Source of the DNA: Actinosynnema sp040640215
Lineage (GTDB): Bacteria > Actinomycetota > Actinomycetes > Mycobacteriales > Pseudonocardiaceae
Length of the DNA stretch: 64,000 nucleotides
NCBI RefSeq assembly: GCF_040640215.1
Contig: NZ_JBFABG010000003.1
Location: 124,001 to 188,000, forward strand
Direction: 5' to 3'
Made by a program: the position numbers and the translations under genes
The notes under the pieces: model-generated
What the model saw: the letters and a program-made list of their open reading frames with translations, nothing else
Database searches by the model: none
Told to the model about the DNA's origin: nothing
Shown here: piece by piece, positions 16,521 to 24,982 of the stretch
Layout of the letters: each line of letters begins with the position of its first letter
Numbering within the stretch: the stretch's first letter is position 1

Positions 16521-17909
16521 TCAACTGCGGAGCATCTCCGCGACCAGGAAGGCGAGCTCCAACGACTGCTGGGTGTTCAGCCGGGGGTCGCAGGCGGTCT
16601 CGTAGCGGCCGGCGAGGTCGGTGTCGGAGATCTCCTGCGCGCCGCCGAGGCACTCGGTGACGTCCTCGCCGGTCAGCTCGATGTGGATGCCGCCGGGGTG
16701 GGTGCCGAGGCGGCGGTGCACCTCGAAGAAGCCCTGGACCTCGTCGACGATCCGGTCGAAGTGCCGGGTCTTGTAGCCGGTGGAGGCCTCGTGGGTGTTG
16801 CCGTGCATCGGGTCGCACTGCCAGATGACCTGGTGGCCCGACGCGGTGACCTTCTCCACGATGGCGGGCAGCACGTCGCGCACCTTGCCGTTGCCCATGC
16901 GGCTGATCAGGGTCAGCCGGCCGGCCTCGTTGTGCGGGTCGAGCCGTTCGACGTACTCGACGGCCATCTCCGGGGAGGTGGTCGGGCCGATCTTGACGCC
17001 GATCGGGTTGGCCAGCAGCTCGGCGAACGCGATGTGCGCGCCGTCGAGCTGGCGGGTGCGCTCGCCGATCCACAGGAAGTGCGAGGACAGGTTGTAGAGC
17101 TTGGCCTGGTCGCTGTTGGCGTCCAGGCGCAGCAACGCGCGCTCGTAGTCCAGCAGCAGCGCCTCGTGGGAGGCGAAGATCTCGGTGGTGTGCAGCGAGC
17201 TGTCGTCCACGCCGCACGCGGACATGAACCGCAGGCCGCGGTCGATCTCGGCGGCCAGCGCCTCGTACCGCTCGCCGGCGGGCGACTGGCGGACGAAGTC
17301 CTTGTTCCACTCGTGCAGGCGGTGCAGGTCGGCCATGCCCGCGGTGGTCATCGCCCGCAGCAGGTTCATCGCCGCGCCCGCGTTGGCGTACGCCCGGATC
17401 ATCCGCGAGGGGTCCGGGACGCGCGCCTCGGGCGTGGTGATCAGCGAGTTGACGATGTCGCCCCGGTAGGACGGCAGGCCGAGCGCGTCGATGTTCGACG
17501 AGCGCGGCTTGGCGTACTGGCCGGCGATGCGGCCGATCTTGACCACCGGCAGGCTCGCGCCGTAGGTCAGCACGACCGCCATCTGGAGCAGGGTGCGGAT
17601 GTTGGCGCGGATGTGCGGCTCGGTGTTGTCCGCGAACGTCTCGGCGCAGTCGCCGCCCTGGAGGAGGAACGCCTCACCCCGGGCCACCTCGGCGAGGTTG
17701 CCGCGCAGCCGGTCGATCTCGGCGGGCACGGTGATCGGCGGGACGCTTTCGAGCACCGCGCGCACCCGGCGCACCTGCTCGGCATCCGGCCATTCGGGCT
17801 GCTGGGCGGCGGGCCGGCCCAGTGCGTCGTCCAGTCGGTTGCGGAGCTCGGGCGGGAGGGGCGGGAGCTCGGGAAGCGTGTCCACGGGCACGTCCACGGT
17901 CCAGTTCAC
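16521..17909 (-). CDS. aroG: Class II 3-deoxy-D-arabino-heptulosonate 7-phosphate synthase
   Basis: 462 residues, the same length as mycobacterial AroG. Class II landmarks: GGDCAETFADN near 100-110 (metal-binding Cys), KIGRIAGQYAKPR, GEGRTRQL-like and the C-terminal ECLGGAQEI. Catalyses PEP + erythrose 4-phosphate to DAHP, the first step of aromatic amino-acid synthesis. The long N-terminal extension that carries allosteric helices in the mycobacterial enzyme is present. GTG 17909 follows a TACCCT box by 6 nt (leaderless). Confidence 0.93.
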   Translation of the reverse strand: MNWTVDVPVDTLPELPPLPPELRNRLDDALGRPAAQQPEWPDAEQVRRVRAVLESVPPITVPAEIDRLRGNLAEVARGEAFLLQGGDCAETFADNTEPHIRANIRTLLQMAVVLTYGASLPVVKIGRIAGQYAKPRSSNIDALGLPSYRGDIVNSLITTPEARVPDPSRMIRAYANAGAAMNLLRAMTTAGMADLHRLHEWNKDFVRQSPAGERYEALAAEIDRGLRFMSACGVDDSSLHTTEIFASHEALLLDYERALLRLDANSDQAKLYNLSSHFLWIGERTRQLDGAHIAFAELLANPIGVKIGPTTSPEMAVEYVERLDPHNEAGRLTLISRMGNGKVRDVLPAIVEKVTASGHQVIWQCDPMHGNTHEASTGYKTRHFDRIVDEVQGFFEVHRRLGTHPGGIHIELTGEDVTECLGGAQEISDTDLAGRYETACDPRLNTQQSLELAFLVAEMLRS

Positions 17910-17921
17910 GGGTCAAGGGTA
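17910..17921 (-). promoter_or_regulatory. Leaderless promoter of aroG
   Basis: On the minus strand TACCCT (17921-17916) lies 6 nt before GTG 17909. No ribosome site. Confidence 0.5.
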
Positions 17922-18071
17922 TGCGGTCGGCACCGGGGGACGGGCACTGGATGGCCTGTGCGAGATGTGCGTCATGCCGGCCACCGGTCCGGGCGGCGCG
18001 CACCCGGCGGGCCGGGGGCGGGACCGGCGGTGGGTCACCGCCGTGGCCGGTCCCGCCCGGACAGCAGGACG

Positions 18072-18114
18072 CGGGCGCTCCCGGACGGGTCGAGGGTCCG
18101 TCCGGGAGCGCCCG
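18072..18114. terminator. Perfect 17-bp hairpin downstream of pfkA
   Basis: Arms 18072-18088 and 18098-18114, loop of 9, just beyond the minus-strand stop at 18132. Confidence 0.8.
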
Positions 18115-18131
18115 CGAGCTCGTCGCGCGGT

Positions 18132-19157
18132 CTAGCCGAAGAAGACCTCGGCCTCCGCGTACCGCTCCAGCGGCACGGTCTTGAGCTCCGCCGTCGCCTC
18201 CGCCAGCTTCACCCGCACGATGTCGGTGCCGCGCAGCGCCACCATCACACCGAAGTCGCCCTCGGCGACGGCGTCCACCGCGTGCAGGCCGAACCTGGTC
18301 GCCAGCACCCGGTCGTACGCGGTCGGGATGCCGCCGCGCTGGGTGTGGCCCAGCACGACCGCGCGGGACTCCTTGCCGGTGCGGTGGGCGATCTCCTCGG
18401 CCAGCCAGGTGCCGACGCCGCCCAGCCGCACGTGGCCGAACGCGTCCTTCTCACCGGAGTGCAGCACCTCGGCACCGCCCTCGGGCACCGCGCCCTCGGC
18501 GACGACGATGATCGGCGCGTACTGCCGCTCGAAGCGCCGCTCCACCCACTCGACGACCTTCTCCACGCTGAACGGCCGCTCGGGCACCAGGATCACGTTC
18601 GCGCCGCCCGCGAGACCCGAGTGCAGCGCGATCCAGCCCGCGTGCCGGCCCATGACCTCGACCACGAGCGCCCGGTGGTGGGACTCGGCGGTGGTGCGCA
18701 GGCGGTCGATGGACTCGGTCGCGATGTGCACGGCCGTGTCGAAGCCGAACGTGTAGTCGGTCGCGCCCAGGTCGTTGTCGATGGTCTTCGGCACGCCGAC
18801 CACGCCGATGCCGTCGTCGGTCAGCCGCTTCGCGACACCCAGGGTGTCCTCGCCGCCGATCGCGATCAGCGCGTCCACACCCTCGGCGGCCAGCACCTCG
18901 CGGATGCGGTCCACGCCGCCCTCGATCTTGTACGGGTTGGTGCGCGACGAACCCAGGATCGTGCCGCCCCGGGTGAGGATGTCCTCGACGTCACCGAGGC
19001 CGATCGGCCTGGTGAGCCCTTCCACCGGGCCCTGCCAACCGTTGCGGAAACCCACGACCTCCCAGCCGTGGCCTTCGACGCCCTTGCGGACGACGGCGCG
19101 GATGACCGCGTTCAGGCCGGGGCAGTCACCACCGCCGGTGAGCACACCAATACGCAT
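18132..19157 (-). CDS. pfkA: 6-phosphofructokinase
   Basis: 341 residues from ATG 19157. Phosphofructokinase motifs: GVLTGGGDCPGLNAV, IGGEDTLGVA near 103, PKTIDNDL near 123 and MGRHAGW. It converts fructose 6-phosphate to the 1,6-bisphosphate. The GGED plus PKTIDND pair resembles the actinomycete branch that contains both ATP- and PPi-dependent enzymes, so the phosphoryl donor cannot be decided from sequence alone. An in-frame extension upstream (MTHATKRLAKQ) was rejected because the conserved N-terminus begins at MRIGVLTGG. Confidence 0.9.
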   Translation of the reverse strand: MRIGVLTGGGDCPGLNAVIRAVVRKGVEGHGWEVVGFRNGWQGPVEGLTRPIGLGDVEDILTRGGTILGSSRTNPYKIEGGVDRIREVLAAEGVDALIAIGGEDTLGVAKRLTDDGIGVVGVPKTIDNDLGATDYTFGFDTAVHIATESIDRLRTTAESHHRALVVEVMGRHAGWIALHSGLAGGANVILVPERPFSVEKVVEWVERRFERQYAPIIVVAEGAVPEGGAEVLHSGEKDAFGHVRLGGVGTWLAEEIAHRTGKESRAVVLGHTQRGGIPTAYDRVLATRFGLHAVDAVAEGDFGVMVALRGTDIVRVKLAEATAELKTVPLERYAEAEVFFG

Positions 19158-19236
19158 CTGCTTAGCCAATCTCTTCGTGGCGTGGGTCACCCAAGACTGT
19201 CACGACCTGGATCGGTGCAGCAAGGGTGGGTCCCAC

Positions 19237-19749
19237 CTAGCGGACGGCGAACCCCCGGCGGTGCCGCTCGGCCTCGATCACCTTCCAGCGGGCCAGGTTG
19301 TGGCGCGCGTCGGCGAGCGCGTCGTGCGCGTCGGCGGGCGGTGCGGGCAGTTTCGGCTTGCCCACGTCCTCCCAGCGCTGCCGCAGGTCGCGGGTGAACC
19401 GGGGCAGGCAGCGCGGCAGCGCGGGCATCGGGCCCCACAACTGGGCCAGCGCCACGTGGTCGTAGGCCGCGAACCACGCCCACAGCTCGATGTCGTCCCG
19501 GTTGGCCTTGGCACCGCCGACGAATTCCAGCAGGTCGCGGCGGATGCGCTCGCGACCGCGCCAGGCCCGGTCGGCGGGTGGCGGAAGCTGGGTGAGCACG
19601 TTCGCCCGCACCCACGGACCGGCCTTCTCCGGGTCGAACTCGGTCGACACGGCGTAGAACTCGCGGCCTTCCTCGTCGACCACCCCGATGGAGACGAGGT
19701 CGATCGTCACACCGTCTTCGATGAACTCACAGTCGTAGAAGAACCGCAC
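19237..19749 (-). CDS. RNase AS-like 3'-5' exoribonuclease
   Basis: 170 residues. DEDDh-type exonuclease signature: the first acidic pair in FFYDCEFIEDG at 4-10, an acidic residue in AAYDHVALAQLW near 95 and HDALADARHN near 145. It matches Rv2179c, which degrades adenylate-containing RNA. GTG 19749 follows TAAGGT by 7 nt, again leaderless. It lies between pfkA and plsC, as the mycobacterial homologue lies between aroG and the plsC homologue. Confidence 0.8.
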   Translation of the reverse strand: MRFFYDCEFIEDGVTIDLVSIGVVDEEGREFYAVSTEFDPEKAGPWVRANVLTQLPPPADRAWRGRERIRRDLLEFVGGAKANRDDIELWAWFAAYDHVALAQLWGPMPALPRCLPRFTRDLRQRWEDVGKPKLPAPPADAHDALADARHNLARWKVIEAERHRRGFAVR

Positions 19750-19762
19750 CGCGCCAACCTTA
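19750..19762 (-). promoter_or_regulatory. Leaderless promoter of the exoribonuclease gene
   Basis: TAAGGT on the minus strand (19762-19757), 7 nt before GTG 19749. Confidence 0.5.
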
Positions 19763-19771
19763 AGGTGCGGT

Positions 19772-20506
19772 TCACCCGGCCTTCGTGCCGGGCAGCCGGT
19801 CGACGTCCCCGCCCGGCCGCTTCGGGTCGCCCTGCTCCTCCTTCGCCTTGGCCGCGTAGACGTCGACGTACTCCTGGCCGGACAGCTCCATCAGGGCGTA
19901 CATGATCTCGTCGGTGATGGACCGCAGCACGAACCGGTCGCCGGACAGCCCCTCGTACCGGGAGAAGTCCAGCGGCTTGCCGATCTTGATCCGGATCGGG
20001 TGGGGCCGCCACATCTTCGAGCCGATGGGGTTGGCCTTGTCGGTGCCGAACATCGCGACCGGGATGACCGGCACGCCGGACTCCAGGGCGATCCAGGCGA
20101 CGCCGACCTTGCCCTTGTAGAGCCGGCCGTCGGGCGAGCGGGTGCCCTCGGGGTAGATGCCGAGCAACTTGCCCTCGCGGACGATCCGCACGCCGGTGTC
20201 CAGCGCGCCCTGCGCCGCCGACGCCGAGGAGCGGTCGATCGGCACCTGGCCGACGCCGGAGAAGAACCAGCGCTGCAACGCGCCCTTGACGCCCTTGCCG
20301 GTGAAGTACTCGATCTTCGCCGGGAAGGTGACCCGGCGGGAGAGCTTGAGCGGCAGGAAGAACGAGTCGGAGACGGCGAGGTGGTTGGACGCCAGGATCG
20401 CACCGCCCTCCTTGGGGATGTTCTCCGCGCCCTCGATGATCCGGGGGCGGAAGAACAGCTTCAGGAGCGGCCCGAGAAAGATGTGTTTCATCAACCAGTA
20501 GAGCAC
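19772..20506 (-). CDS. plsC: 1-acyl-sn-glycerol-3-phosphate acyltransferase
   Basis: 244 residues. Acyltransferase motifs: NHLAVSD (NHxxxxD catalytic pair) near 41, FSGVGQVPIDR, YPEGTRSPDG near 118 and VPVIPVAMFG. A hydrophobic N-terminus probably anchors it to the membrane. It acylates lysophosphatidic acid or a related lipid. GTG 20506 starts MLYWLMKHI, closely similar to the start of a second PlsC at 41883. Positional counterpart of Rv2182c. Confidence 0.88.
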   Translation of the reverse strand: MLYWLMKHIFLGPLLKLFFRPRIIEGAENIPKEGGAILASNHLAVSDSFFLPLKLSRRVTFPAKIEYFTGKGVKGALQRWFFSGVGQVPIDRSSASAAQGALDTGVRIVREGKLLGIYPEGTRSPDGRLYKGKVGVAWIALESGVPVIPVAMFGTDKANPIGSKMWRPHPIRIKIGKPLDFSRYEGLSGDRFVLRSITDEIMYALMELSGQEYVDVYAAKAKEEQGDPKRPGGDVDRLPGTKAG

Positions 20507-20706
20507 TGCCGGCCGCGCCTCCTCGACGTGCTTGATCCCCGCGGGTCAGCCTACGGAGCCAACCGCACCAGGCACAACGAACCCGGGGTGCGGCCGGTGC
20601 GGTCGCGAGTCCCACCGACCGCCGCGATCCGCAACACCACGGCCTCGTGGGACGATGAAGTCTGGCAGAGGGTTCGCCTTCACTACCGGAGGGCTGGAGC
20701 ACGCCG

Positions 20707-21180
20707 ATGAACTCCCGACGCGACCCGGCGGACGGCCCGGAGGACGTGGACGCGACCTTCGCCGAGATCGTGGCCGGTCTGGAACGCGATGGCGTCGGCA
20801 GGACCTGGCCCGACGGCGAGGAGCCGGACGACGAGGCCGACGAGGCCGAGCCCGCCGGCCCGATCCGCCCGGAGGGCAAACCGGCCGTGGCGACGGTCGA
20901 CGACGACCCGGACGAGGAGCCGGACGACGGCCCGGACGACCACTTCGTCCCCCCGGACCCGCCGCCGCTGCCCGTGCTGCGCGCCGGCACCATCGCCGCC
21001 CTGCTGCTGATCCTGCTCGGCGTGGTCCTGCTGCTGTTCCCGGGCCTGTTCGGCCTGGGGTCGTCGGTCGGCACCCCGCTGGCGCTGGTCGTGCTCTGCT
21101 CGGGCGCGGGCTGGCTGGTCCTGCGCATCCGCAACGGCCCACCGCCCGACTCGGGCTGGGACGACGGCGCGGTCCTGTAG
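20707..21180 (+). CDS. Acidic membrane protein of unknown function
   Basis: 157 residues with good GGAGGGC ahead of ATG 20707. The first 95 residues are very acidic and disordered (runs of Asp, Glu and Pro). Two membrane helices follow at about 99-120 and 124-142 with a short GNG/PPP tail. It resembles small actinobacterial DUF308-like proteins. Divergent from plsC. No function can be given. Confidence 0.75.
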   Translation: MNSRRDPADGPEDVDATFAEIVAGLERDGVGRTWPDGEEPDDEADEAEPAGPIRPEGKPAVATVDDDPDEEPDDGPDDHFVPPDPPPLPVLRAGTIAALLLILLGVVLLLFPGLFGLGSSVGTPLALVVLCSGAGWLVLRIRNGPPPDSGWDDGAVL

Positions 21181-21234
21181 CCGCTCGCGGTCGGGACCGG
21201 GGAGCACCGCCCCGGCAGCGCGTGCCGGTCGGGC

Positions 21235-22185
21235 CTAGCGGGCAGCGGCCAGGTCCCGGGCCAGGGTGGCCACGCCGACGATGCCGGCGTCGTCGCCGAG
21301 CTGCGCGGTGCGGATGCGGGCCAGGGGGCGGTGGCCCGCCCCGGTGACCACGGCCGAGTAGCGCTCGCGGGCCTCGTCCAGGAACAGGGGCGCGGACTCC
21401 GACACCCCGCCGCCGATCACCACGACCTCCGGGTCGTACACGTCGGCCACCAGCGCCAGGCCCTCGCCCAGCCAGCGGGCCAGGTCGGTCATCGCGCGGG
21501 TCGCCAGCGGGTCGCCGTCGCGGGCGGCGGCGGCGATGCGGCGGCCGGTCACCGCCCGGGAGTCACTCCGCGCCTCGCGGGCCAGCAGCGTCGACACGCC
21601 GGGGTGCCGGGCCAGCAGCTCCACCGCGGTCGTGGTCAGCGCCGTACCGCTGCAATACCGCTCCCAGCAGCCGTTCTTCCCGCACGCGCAGGGCCGCCCG
21701 TCCGGCACCAGGCGCAGGTGGCCGAGCTCCGGGGCGACGCCGTGGGCCCCGCGGAACACCTCGCCGTCGACCAGCAGCGCGCCCCCGATCCCGGTGCCGA
21801 TCGCGACCAGCACCGCGATCCCCGCGCCCCGCGCCGAGCCGAACCGGTGCTCGGCGAGCGCCGCCGCGTTGGCGTCGTGCTCCAGCACCACGGGCAGCCC
21901 GACGCGCTCGGCGATCCGGTCGGCGACGGGGGCCTGCCGCCAGGCCAGGTGCGGCGCGAACCGGACGGTCCGGCGGTCCGGCGTGACGAAACCCGCCACC
22001 GCCAGCCCCACGGCGGCCACCCGGTGCCGCGAGGCCACCTCGGCGACGGTCGCGCCGATCGCCTCCTCCAGCGCCTCCTCCCCGGACGGGGTGGCGGCGC
22101 GGGCGGTGTCCAGCACGGCCCCGTCGGCGTCCACCACGCCGGCGCGGACGCTCGTCCCGCCGACGTCGACGCCGACGGTCAGCAC
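21235..22185 (-). CDS. ROK family glucokinase
   Basis: 316 residues from GTG 22185. The ASKHA phosphate site GVDVGGTSVRAGVV is at the N-terminus, EHDANAAALAEH near 120 carries the catalytic Asp, and the ROK zinc motif CACGKNGCWERYCSG (CxCGxxGCxE) lies near 170. VVIGGGVSES is the adenosine site. ATP-dependent phosphorylation of glucose or a related sugar. The start overlaps the preceding gene by 7 nt, and it is the last gene of a coupled operon with SRPBCC, ArsA-like ATPase and CxxC protein. Confidence 0.88.
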   Translation of the reverse strand: MLTVGVDVGGTSVRAGVVDADGAVLDTARAATPSGEEALEEAIGATVAEVASRHRVAAVGLAVAGFVTPDRRTVRFAPHLAWRQAPVADRIAERVGLPVVLEHDANAAALAEHRFGSARGAGIAVLVAIGTGIGGALLVDGEVFRGAHGVAPELGHLRLVPDGRPCACGKNGCWERYCSGTALTTTAVELLARHPGVSTLLAREARSDSRAVTGRRIAAAARDGDPLATRAMTDLARWLGEGLALVADVYDPEVVVIGGGVSESAPLFLDEARERYSAVVTGAGHRPLARIRTAQLGDDAGIVGVATLARDLAAAR

Positions 22186-22535
22186 TGCGGTCGCCGCCGG
22201 ACCACCGGGATGTGCTGCACGTGCGACGCGGGCCCGGCGTCCTCCGCGTCGGCGGCGGCACCGGTGGCACCGGCCGCGTCGGCGGGCTCGGCCAGGGCGG
22301 CGCGCAGCACCGCGAGGAGACCGGCCACGTGCTCGGCGGCGCGGGCCGCGAGCTCCGAGCGGTCGCCGCGGACCAGCGCCGCCGCGTTGCACAGCGGGCA
22401 CCAGTCGCAGGTCCGCTCGCCGTGCTCGCCGTGCTCGCGCTCGGCGAGCTTGTCCAGCCACGGTTGCGCGCGCTCCGAGGCGGCGTCCAGCAGCAGCCGG
22501 AGTTCCTCGGCGAGTTTCGCGTCCACGTTCCTCAC
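22179..22535 (-). CDS. Small CxxC protein in the ArsA-glucokinase operon
   Basis: 118 residues from GTG 22535, which overlaps the ArsA stop (GTGA). The N-terminus is helical; TCDWCPLCNAAAL near 45 gives a CxxCxxC cluster, possibly for zinc or a redox metal; a helix (AAEHVAGLLAVLRAALAEP) and an Ala-rich tail follow. It sits where M. tuberculosis has Rv2183c next to the ArsA-like Rv2184c. Function unknown; coupling to the ATPase suggests they act together. Confidence 0.7.
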   Translation of the reverse strand: MRNVDAKLAEELRLLLDAASERAQPWLDKLAEREHGEHGERTCDWCPLCNAAALVRGDRSELAARAAEHVAGLLAVLRAALAEPADAAGATGAAADAEDAGPASHVQHIPVVRRRPQC

Positions 22536-23722
22536 CGCATCCACAGGTCGGGGTCGGGGCGGAAGCGCACCGCCAGGCCGTCGTCGTCCAGTTCCGCGCC
22601 GAGCACCACGCACCGCCGCAGCAGCGACGGCAGGGCGATCAGCCTGCGCCGCCCGTCGACGGTCACCGCCAGGTCGTCGCCGACCCGCGCGAGCTCCAGG
22701 TCCGAGTCGCCGACCGGCAGCGCCAGCCGCAACTCGTACTCGTCGCCCACCGGCACGACCTCGACCAGCGGCCCGGGGGTGCCGGCACCGCCCAGCGGGT
22801 CCGCGCCCCGGTAGAGGCCGTCCGCGACGTCCAGCAGGGCGGCCAGGCCGACCGGTTCGCCGGCGCGGTGCCCGACGGTCCGCAGCGGACCCAGGTCCAG
22901 CGACGCGAGCACGGCCTCCTGCTCGGCGCGCCGGGTGCGCAGCCACGTCGCGGCCGGGCCGGAATCGTCGCCGGGGTCCGGCACGAGCCGGTTGGCGATC
23001 ACGCCGTCGACCCGGATGCCCTGCAACGCGAGCGCGGTGACGGTGCGGCGGGTCTCGGCGACGACCACCCGTTCGGGGGTGCAGACCAGCCGGACCGCCG
23101 TGGTGTCGGCGGTGAGCAGCGCGCGGAGCTGCTCCAGGTTCTCCGCGAGCCGGCCCAGCGCGTCGGCGGTGGCGTCCCACCTCTCCACCGAGGCCGCGGT
23201 GCCGGCCAGGCCGGCGAGCAGGCCGCGCACCACCCGGCGGTGGGTGGGGAACAGCCTTTCGAGGTAGGAGGCGAGGGCCTCGGGCAGCGCGAGCAGCCGC
23301 AACGTCTCGGCGGTCGGGCCGCAGTCGACCACGACCACGTCCCACGGCCCGGTGCGCGCCAACCGCTGCACCTCGGAGAGCGCGAGCAGCTCCTCGACGC
23401 CCGGCAGGACGGTCAGCTCCTCGGCGGCCAGCTCGTCCACGCCCGCGCCGGCCAGCACGGTCCGCAGGTGTCCGCGCAGCTCCCGCCAGGTGTCGTCGAC
23501 CAGCGCGCGGGGGTCGATCTGCGCCGCGTGCAGACCGGCGTCCACCTCGGCGGGCGACGACCCGAGCGGCACGCCGAACGCGTCACCCAGCGAGTGCGCG
23601 GGATCGGTGGACACGACCAGGGTCTTGCGCCCGCCGGCGGCCAGTGCGGCGGACGTGGCGGCGGCGAGGGTGGTCTTGCCGACCCCGCCCTTGCCGGTGA
23701 ACAGCAGCAGGCGCGCGCTCAT
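22532..23722 (-). CDS. ArsA/GET3-like anion-transporting or client-loading ATPase
   Basis: 396 residues. A deviant Walker A P-loop (LLLFTGKGGVGKTTLAAATS, near 5-24) with the signature Lys of the ArsA/GET3/MinD family, STDPAHSLGDAFG (switch region) and VVVDCGPTAETLRLL near 145 (Walker B). The C-terminal 80 residues form a small beta domain. No arsenite metalloid-binding cysteines are evident, so arsenic transport is unlikely. Corresponds to Rv2184c. Starts in an ATGA overlap with the SRPBCC gene upstream. Confidence 0.85.
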   Translation of the reverse strand: MSARLLLFTGKGGVGKTTLAAATSAALAAGGRKTLVVSTDPAHSLGDAFGVPLGSSPAEVDAGLHAAQIDPRALVDDTWRELRGHLRTVLAGAGVDELAAEELTVLPGVEELLALSEVQRLARTGPWDVVVVDCGPTAETLRLLALPEALASYLERLFPTHRRVVRGLLAGLAGTAASVERWDATADALGRLAENLEQLRALLTADTTAVRLVCTPERVVVAETRRTVTALALQGIRVDGVIANRLVPDPGDDSGPAATWLRTRRAEQEAVLASLDLGPLRTVGHRAGEPVGLAALLDVADGLYRGADPLGGAGTPGPLVEVVPVGDEYELRLALPVGDSDLELARVGDDLAVTVDGRRRLIALPSLLRRCVVLGAELDDDGLAVRFRPDPDLWMR

Positions 23723-24156
23723 CCAGCTTTTTCCACCCGGCGCTTGAGCTCCTTCAGCGCGGTGTCCATGATCATCTTCTCCGCTTTGCGGCGGAACAGG
23801 CCGATCATCGGCACCACGAGCTGCACGGACAGCGTGTAGGTCACCTCGGTCGAGCCGGCGCGCTCGGTGAAGGCGTAGCTGCCCTCCTGGGACTTCTGCA
23901 TCTGCCCCTTGACCAGGTGCCACGAGATCCGCGAGCTCGACCACTCGTCGTAGGCGAGCACGTACTCGTCCTTGATCGGACCCTGGTCGATGTTGAACTT
24001 CACCTGCGCCGCGTAGCCGTCCGCGCCGGTCTCCAGCACCTCGGTGCGCTTCACCCCGTTGGCCCACTCGGGGTACGCGGCGAAGTCGGCGATCACCGCC
24101 ACGATCTCGGAGGGAGCCGCGTCGATGACGATGGACTGGGTGGACTCGTCGGCCAT
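23719..24156 (-). CDS. SRPBCC family lipid/ligand-binding protein
   Basis: 145 residues of the START/polyketide-cyclase (SRPBCC) fold: IVIDAAPSEIVAVIADFAAY at the N-terminus and a long C-terminal helix with several Lys (KAEKMIMDTALKELKRRVE). Counterpart of Rv2185c (TB16.3). Such proteins bind hydrophobic ligands in a deep cavity. It is first in the coupled operon with the ATPase, so it may deliver or hold a hydrophobic client. TAGCCT lies 7 nt before ATG 24156, a leaderless start. Confidence 0.85.
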   Translation of the reverse strand: MADESTQSIVIDAAPSEIVAVIADFAAYPEWANGVKRTEVLETGADGYAAQVKFNIDQGPIKDEYVLAYDEWSSSRISWHLVKGQMQKSQEGSYAFTERAGSTEVTYTLSVQLVVPMIGLFRRKAEKMIMDTALKELKRRVEKAG

Positions 24157-24169
24157 GCCGGGGAGGCTA
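24157..24169 (-). promoter_or_regulatory. Leaderless promoter of the SRPBCC operon
   Basis: TAGCCT on the minus strand (24169-24164) is 7 nt before ATG 24156 and drives the four-gene operon down to the glucokinase. Confidence 0.5.
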
Positions 24170-24183
24170 CCCGGTGGTTCGGA

Positions 24184-24972
24184 TCACCAGCGCAACACGT
24201 GGGGCGTGCCGCTGCGCTGGAAGTGGCCGACGTTCACGCACTCGGTCCACCCCACCCGCACGCGCCGCGCCATCGGCTGGTGCACGTGCCCGAACACCGA
24301 CCAGCGGGGCCGGTCCCGGTGGATCGCGCCCAGCAGCGACGCGGAGCCCCACTCGGGCCGGCGCGCCACCACGTCGTAGGTCAGCTCGGCCACCGCCGGC
24401 GGGATGTGGGTGCACAGCACGTCCACCGGGCCCAGCCCGGCCAGCGCCGCGCCGAACTCCTCCTCGGTGCGCAGGTACGGGTACCAGGGCGAGCCGGGCC
24501 GGCGCACGAAACCCGGCGCGATCAGCGCGCCGCCGACGAACCCGAACCGCAGCCCGCCGATCTCCGCGGCCTCGCCGTCCAGCACGTGCACCCCGTCGCG
24601 GACGAATCGCGGCCACAGCTCGGGGCTGTCCACGTTGCCGGGTGTCGCGTAGGTCGGCGCGCTCATCGCCGCGAACAGCTCGGTGTACTGCTCCAGGACC
24701 GCTTCGCGGACCACGGCCGCCGCGTCGTCCAGGCTGTCCCACAGCGACCGGATGTAGCGCACGGTCTCCGCGCCCATCCGCTCGCGCCGCAGCCGGGCGA
24801 ACACCCCGACCTTCTCCGCGCCGAACACCCGGCCGAGGATGCCCCGGCCGTGGTCGTGGTAGTCGACGAAGTCGACCAGGTCCCCCAGGACCACCAGTGC
24901 GTCGGCACCGTCGCCCGCGCGGGCGAGGGCCTCGGCGTTGCCGTGGACATCCGAGACGACGTGAACCCGCAC
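24184..24972 (-). CDS. Calcineurin-like metallophosphoesterase
   Basis: 262 residues from GTG 24972. All metal motifs are visible: SDVHGN near 6, GDLVDFVDYHD near 30, PGNVDSPE near 110, THIPP and GHVHQP near 225. A single-domain cytoplasmic phosphoesterase; the substrate is unknown. A TAGATT box 7 nt ahead of 24972 would allow a leaderless transcript, but the gene also follows the upstream stop by only 10 nt, so read-through is equally possible. GTG 24975 is an alternative. Confidence 0.82.
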   Translation of the reverse strand: MRVHVVSDVHGNAEALARAGDGADALVVLGDLVDFVDYHDHGRGILGRVFGAEKVGVFARLRRERMGAETVRYIRSLWDSLDDAAAVVREAVLEQYTELFAAMSAPTYATPGNVDSPELWPRFVRDGVHVLDGEAAEIGGLRFGFVGGALIAPGFVRRPGSPWYPYLRTEEEFGAALAGLGPVDVLCTHIPPAVAELTYDVVARRPEWGSASLLGAIHRDRPRWSVFGHVHQPMARRVRVGWTECVNVGHFQRSGTPHVLRW

Positions 24973-24982
24973 CACACGGAAT

